Source of the DNA: Metellina segmentata
Taxonomy: Eukaryota; Arthropoda; Arachnida; Araneae; Tetragnathidae
Reading direction: 5' to 3'
Length of the DNA stretch: 64,000 bases
NCBI GenBank assembly: GCA_947359465.1
Contig: OX375876.1
Span: forward strand, 86,272,184-86,336,183
Part shown: positions 58,140-64,000 of the stretch, in pieces
How the letters are laid out: each line of letters starts with the position of its first letter
Position numbering within the stretch: the stretch's first letter is position 1
Position numbers and translations under genes: made by a program
The notes under the pieces: generated by a model
What the model was told of the DNA's origin: nothing
Seen by the model: only the letters and a program-made list of their open reading frames with translations
The model's database searches: none

Positions 58140-58960
58140 TTTTAGGCCATGTTGCTATAGTTAACCACCTTCAATGGCTCACTGCATCAGTTTGAAGAGC
58201 GTTCGTGTGATAATTTTACAATCCTTATAGCATTTGTGAACTGGTACCAGCAAGTCTGATCAGTTGGCAATTTCCTTTCGACATAGTCGCTCAGTGAAAT
58301 AATAGAATCTACAATTGAGTCTGGCGATTGGATTGAAAGATTAATTGGAAGCTCTCTAGCAGTGTCTATATTTTAAATGCCAATTCCATTAGCTTGACAA
58401 ATCTTTCCTATAGAGTGCTTTGATCAAGTGTGACATGGGTAATTCGTTATTTTGGATGGCACAGACCAATCAATACAACATGCGACCAAGCTTAAACTTT
58501 CCATTTACATCCCAGCTTGTTTAACGGTTATAGTATCACAATCAATAGCTATCATTCGGATTTCAGTTCCTTTAATGAAAGCTATAAGATTGCCAGTAAT
58601 AATTTAAACTAGTTTTATGAGCTCTCCATCCTCAGCAAATAATTCCTAAACTTTGGAATGTGTTTATTTCTCTGTGGGACAGCTTCTGGATGACCATGAT
58701 TTAGAAGTTATGATACTTCAAAAACTTTGACTTCGTTTAGGTTTCTTCTTGACCAAAGGGATTTGTAACAAGTCTTATTCTTTGAACATTTAAGAAAAAT
58801 CCCATCTGGCTTATTGTAAACACGAATGTTGCAGAGAAATGATGCTGTTCTTTGAAGATTCTCGAGAATAGTTTTATCTAAATTTTTTGAAAAAAGCAAA
58901 CATTTTCACCTTTCTTACAACATGTGAAATTTGTCATTTAAAATGTCATGACTTTTCTGG
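58140..58960 (-). other. Possible decayed coding region, unclassified
   Basis: The base composition is more even here than around it. The minus strand has an open stretch (58708-58899) reading LDKTILENLQRTASFLCNIR, then KPDGIFLKCSKNKTCYKSLW. The paired cysteines and DGIFLKCSKN recall the zinc-type N-terminus of some transposases that copy the ISXO2/Merlin pattern. Other fragments further along (about 58460-58500) are too broken to support this. I give it no name. Confidence 0.3.
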
Positions 58961-61153
58961 GGTTTTATTTTACTTCATTATGATCTCTCTTCAAATGTTT
59001 CTTCTTCAATGACCAAGTCATCAGTTATTAAAGCAAGTTATTTCGTTAGGTAGTACTAATAAATTCGATTTCTGATGATATTCATTACGGGGGGGGGTAT
59101 TTCATATTTTAGTCGCCTTAACCTTTGGGTAAAGTTTATCTCGGTGAGATCTGAGAAGCCGATTTGATGTTATTCAATAGATCAAGTTTTTCCTCTCTGT
59201 ATATGCTCCCCCGGGAGTTTCACAAAAATTTTATAATTTCAAGGCAGGTGTTTACTAATTTTAAAATAAAGCATCAATGACTTAGACACAGTAGCAGCTA
59301 TTTCAACTGAAAACCATAGAAAAAGAATAATATGCCACCGCTTGAAAACAAAATTGATATTGTATAATTACTGATAATATTTGGTTATCAATTTTAAGGA
59401 TTCTTAGTCAACTGTACCATGTATTCATACTTCATAAAAAACAAGTATTGCAACAATTTTCAAATTATTTGAAACTTCACGACTCACTAATTAAATGGAT
59501 TTATTAACAGAGGGATACAAAATTATATTAAAACTTTTGAATTTTAAATTCACAAGCTTTATAGAACAGTATTTTCTGAAATTTGAAAATTAAATACAAT
59601 ATTCCTAATGACACAATACGCAAATTATGAACTCTACCTAATAGTTTATTATAACTTCTTAGAATTTGATTTCAAACCAAACTTGGGATTACAAATAGTG
59701 TTTGCAAATACAAAAACAAATGTAATACCTCTTGAATGATTTTCGGCTCAAAATATTTTTCCTTTAAAGCTCTTAAAAAACAAACTTTTTTTTGTAGCTA
59801 TCAGTCTATTCTAAGGAGGAAGATTATATTCAAAAAGCATAATATGAACCACAATTTATTTTTTCAAAGAGGGTACTTTAATTTCCTCGTTACCACATTG
59901 TTTAAATTTTGCACACACAACGTGATTAGATTCAATAGTTATTTCCTACGGCACATTTATTATTTTATTCAAAATAGTACAAAAATTTTTAACGTACACA
60001 TAACCAAAAAAGCTTTTGAAAGACACCATCGCGGTAAGAGAGAATGGGTATCCTTTTCTACTTAAAACGCGAAACTGGGAGATCTTAAAATGAACTCTGG
60101 TGGAAAATTTTTTGCGCTACATTTAATGTCGGCTTTCAATTTCCGGCTAATCAGTTCCACATCAAAGCACTGTCTTTCTCTATCTCAATAAGAAGAGGGG
60201 AGATTCCAATATTATATAAGCGTAAGTTATTAAAGTGTCGTCCGATCTTAAGTTCTATCTTTTCTACTTTCAGAATAAGGAAGTAGGTTTTAATCTCGGA
60301 AGAAATAATTTGGTGTTCTGGATACCAACCCTATCTTTGGCCGAATTGAATCTTACCCATTACTTCTAAATGAAAGTGCTAGAATTGTATGGAATAATGC
60401 ATATAAATACAAAGTATCAATCGGGGCAACATTTTTATGTCACTTTCGTGTTAAGAAATGGTTCAATTTAGACATATAAATGGTGGTCTTATCTTGTTGA
60501 ATACTTAATTTAAATACGTGATAAGGAGCAAATAGTTTGAAGGAAAAGCATTTAGTTTCCCTTATAAATTGGTCCGGGTTTAATAGATATTTCACTCGAA
60601 CTAGAAATATTCAGTGAGATATCTTTCTTGCACACAATCGTGTCCTCTATTACTCCTAGAAATCCTAAAATCTAATTCCTTAATTGTAATTAAAAGAACA
60701 ATTATCTCACGAAAATTCTACATCGTATTTCACGCACAAAAGAATCACGGAGTTTCGGAAATAAATTAAGAAGGGAGGCTTTTTCTTAACTGTTGCTAGT
60801 ATAAAATTACTTCGGATTATATTTTACAGTTTTACGTTACATTGATAATAATTATTTCGCGGCAGCTATTTAAAAGTTTAAATTGAAACACATTTTCTAA
60901 GGCGGTAAATCAATATTAATACAAAAAAGTTTATATTATAAATTGAGAATCTGACTTGCATAATTGTTTATTCTGATATTGACTGAGATTTTCTAGAACA
61001 GGATTATAATAACATATAGAAAAAATGGTTATTTCGTTGGAGCAGTCAGTCCCATGTTGAATTGTTCCAGACAAACCAAGATAGATATTACAATATACCC
61101 CTGATCAAAGTACTAGTTCAACCATCTTAGTGTCACAGGATTTGCTACTAGTG
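58961..61153. other. A+T-rich DNA, no recognised gene
   Basis: The 109-codon plus frame at 59736-60065 is rich in Phe, Lys and Asn, has no motif and is not credible as a gene. A run of eight or more G lies at about 59090-59098. Confidence 0.4.
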
Positions 61154-61177
61154 TATATATATATATATATATATATA
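61154..61177. repeat. (TA)12 microsatellite
   Basis: Uninterrupted TA dinucleotide run. Confidence 0.97.
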
Positions 61178-63017
61178 AACTTGTTTATTGGATGAAAGAA
61201 TGCTAGGAATGGTTATACTTTCCAAGTTTGTCGAAACGGAATAAAATTCATGCTAGGAAGATTACATGCTGGAGAACAAATTTCTGTTACCAAAGGGCTA
61301 ATCAGATCGAATCTGTCTGAAAGTCCCTAAGCAATACACTAAAATATAAATATTTTATTAAATTCTAAATTTGTGTTTCTCATGGTATAACATCAGAATG
61401 TTTACACGCTGGCATCTAAAATAAATTCTTTTACAACAAACATTAAGGGTAAATATTAAATAACATTTTTAATATTATTACAACGATATGTGTGTGCATT
61501 ATAGTAAAACTGTTAAATCATGGTAAAACTAAGCTAAGAACAGCTTTACGTTTCAATTCCTGTTTTTCTCTCGAATCGTTAGGTGTATTGTTTGGAAATT
61601 TTATAGATCCGCTTAATAGAAGTGGAACGATATGTAGTCCTACCATGTATAAAAAAATATTTTATTAAGTTAAGACCTTTTAGAATAAGACAGCTCTCTC
61701 CTTCCCTCGCTCTCTCTCTCTATTGACTCCTTAACTTTATTTTCGTAATGAGATACGATTCCTTCACATTGGGCTTATTTACTAGCATATGTCAGTCTAC
61801 TGCACAGATATTAGAAGCAGTATAAATAATACTGACATGTAATATGAACAATTATTATAAAATTAGCATACCACGCATAAAATATATCTAAAAGTTAAAA
61901 TGTTTATTTCGACTAATGCCAGATAAATTTCCTCAGGTGTACCTAAGAACGTTGAGAAGTTTAATTTTTCTCGAACTAATTATAAACTTAAATTATTAAT
62001 TCGAGGAAATTTTAAGTAAGTCGTAGTGCTTAAGGCCCCTAAATTTGTACATGAAAGACTATTAAACTATTTTAAAATGTTATAGTTCTCAATATAACCT
62101 TTTTCAACGACGTGAGTCACACTAAGCCTACGACAATAGGTTCAAGAATATTTTCGGATTTTCATCTTTTACAGTTATTATCCAATCATCGCGATTATTT
62201 TCTACTAAACCTCTTACATAGCAGTTACTGTTCATAAATATTAAGTCACTCGGAAATTATAACATAGAATTGAGCATTAGTTTTTTCACATCAATTGTCA
62301 AACTTTTAATTCATTTTATAGTTTGTATAGAAATAAATCGAGAGTTGTTTCCATTTGATAAGTGTATAGCTTAACTGTAAGGATAAAAACAATATTTTTA
62401 CTAAAACACCTAACATTTTATGAAACAATGAATAGGTTGATAAATAAGCCAAAAATATTTCACGTAAATTAATTGAAGAGACCATGAGAAGAGACACTTT
62501 TAAATCATAAGAATGGCAAAAAAAATAACGATAAAATGAGGAAAACGAGTTTTTGAGTAGACTTACGATAACTTTCTACAATATCTTACAGTAACTTTTA
62601 CAATACGTGTAAACATATCTTACAGTACAGTTATAATAACTTTCTACATATACGTGTAAATTCCATTTTGACTTTTAAAAATTAATTTTTGCATTTACGA
62701 TCCACAGAATTTAATATAAGTTCATTTTCACGCTAAACTAAAAAAACTAAATTTTCGATCAATTTTGATGATTGAAAGTCCAAGGACCCATTAAGAGGAC
62801 AAAGTGCCCAAAAAATAACCCAAAACACAACTGTGCATCTTAATTTAATAATATAGCTTTAAAGAAAATATGCGTGACAATTTTATAGTTATAAGGAAAC
62901 AGTATTTTGCGAGTTATCAAAGTTTACTCATAGAATATATCCCGTGCATAACCAACTAACTTTTAAACTATAATTTCCTATTTCTCAGCTTTTTGTTTTT
63001 TATTACTACAATTCTTT

Positions 63018-63020
<3 letters not shown>
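61178..63020. other. A+T-rich DNA with a CT-rich microsatellite
   Basis: A CTCTCTCC...CTCTCTCTCT stretch lies at about 61692-61721. No supported frame or transposon end. Confidence 0.45.

Positions 63021-63070
<50 letters not shown>
63021..63070. repeat. (AT)25 microsatellite
   Basis: Fifty bases of uninterrupted AT dinucleotides; long enough to be length-variable and to form a cruciform. Confidence 0.97.
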
Positions 63071-63074
<4 letters not shown>

Positions 63075-63357
63075 AATAGTAGTAGTACATGCAAACGAAA
63101 TTGTAAAGAACTTCAAGGAAAAGAAAGAATAATATTTAAACAAAAAATAAAATATTCATGCGATGAAATTTTAAATGTTTGAAATATTTTGAAACAAAAT
63201 CAATCTTCTAATTATTTTGTACGTAAAAATAATTTTTTTTCTCTTGTAACGCATATTTCATATGTGTATAACATATGAAGCTCACGCACACATTATTCAT
63301 CTGTGTAGACTGTAGTTTCCATTGCATGACTTCAATACAGTTTTCGACATTTTGACC

Positions 63358-63676
63358 AGTGTATACCATTACATCTATCTGTCCGGTCCATTATTGTAGT
63401 GTACTGTATATATTGTTATACACTGGTTCACAAAATTATCTTTACATGCATAGAATCACGGATTTCTCAGAAACTGTGAACCATAATTTCATGAATTTGT
63501 CTGCAGCAGGAATGGACACAAATACACTCAGTTGTGTATCAAAACCTCGTTGAACGTTTACCAAGAAGAGTTGTTAGAGTAATTGCTGCGCGTGGGGGAC
63601 CACTCACCCCCTATTAAAGCATGTATTATTTGCTTTATACCATCACTTCTTGCCGTCCGGTACATTATTGTAGGGG
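63358..63676 (+). mobile_element. Rearranged Tc1-like fragment (ends of elements A and B)
   Basis: In order: CTGTCCGGTCCATTATTGTA (end of family B), a short spacer, CACTGGTTCACAAAATTATC (end of family A) with about 80 bp of family A interior, then family B coding tail, then GTCCGGTACATTATTGTAG (family B end again). Sequence near 63505-63610 reads, with frame changes, as the C-terminal end of the Tc1-like transposase seen at 37.5-37.9 kb, now on the plus strand. It is a deletion derivative with no function. Confidence 0.65.
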
Positions 63677-64000
63677 GATGTATATGAAGTGGAGTGCCGC
63701 AAGCTACACTCCAGAGTAAACACTTTCGAAGCCTGCTTTTGAATTGAATTTGATATAGTTGCGAAAAAATACTCTGAGATAAACTTTCTGATAAAGTATT
63801 TTACCTACAAATATATCTGATCTACTTACAAACAAAGGTTAAAGTCCAGACAAGGGGTTGCCTGACTTATAACCTTCAGGTATTCTTTTCCCGTTGGCCA
63901 AGAGCACGTTTGTCATTAGCGAAGATAATGCTTATATTCTTTTCGGATAAACCGGATAAAAGAAAGTGAGGATGTGAGTGAAATAGCTTTTACTAGTCCT
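63677..64000. other. No recognised feature
   Basis: No frame, repeat or transposon end identified up to the window edge. Confidence 0.35.

Noticed and set aside
59736..60065. 109-codon plus-strand gene
   Set aside because: Phe/Lys/Asn-rich low-complexity product with no motif and no neighbours.

Overview
This is A+T-rich, repeat-dense animal nuclear DNA, and I see no intact host gene in it. There are no operons, ribosome binding sites, CRISPR arrays, rRNA or tRNA genes, and no convincing multi-exon gene model. The organism is most likely an arthropod. The mix of a Mutator/Kolobok-like transposase, Tc1/mariner relics, Helitrons and a tRNA-derived SINE is compatible with a chelicerate such as a spider, but the species cannot be fixed from sequence alone. 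Coding sequence seen here is transposase or transposon-replication protein at different stages of decay.

Left third (1-22 kb): a 25-bp minisatellite (2760-3134); a hAT element with a perfect 8-bp target duplication (4017-4853); a 187-bp tandem array (7762-8322); an internally deleted piggyBac-like element with TTAA flanks (10479-11320); a decayed Helitron protein relic (16585-17035, minus); a complete short Helitron (18324-18822); and a compound tandem array of about 390-bp units, each carrying the tail of the local SINE (20750-21850).

Middle (22-45 kb): a full-length dead Tc1 element (23544-25201); SINE copies; one of two copies of an unclassified ~650-bp dispersed repeat; a Harbinger-like MITE (32358-32791); two adjoining Tc1-like elements (35922-37463 and 37478-38026); several SINEs in series (38.05-41.1 kb); and a degenerate tandem array (42545-45100) interrupted by a Helitron and by a second copy of the hAT element.

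Right third (45-64 kb): a TA-flanked MITE (45877-46135); a 609-bp hAT-type MITE rich in the palindrome ACATCGATGT (49147-49755); a deleted mariner-like element (51422-52317); the best preserved gene of the window, a Mutator/Kolobok-type transposase split by one frameshift inside a 2.6-kb element with TTAA flanks (53567-56154); a mariner relic (57395-57790); microsatellites; and a rearranged Tc1 fragment (63358-63676) that repeats a junction seen at 37.46 kb.

The dispersed SINE (about 12 pieces) and a repeat with an imperfect GACGAGATATCTCGTC palindrome (six places) run through the whole window. The elements do not work together as a pathway. The window is best read as a layered insertion record in which nested insertions and target duplications give relative order.
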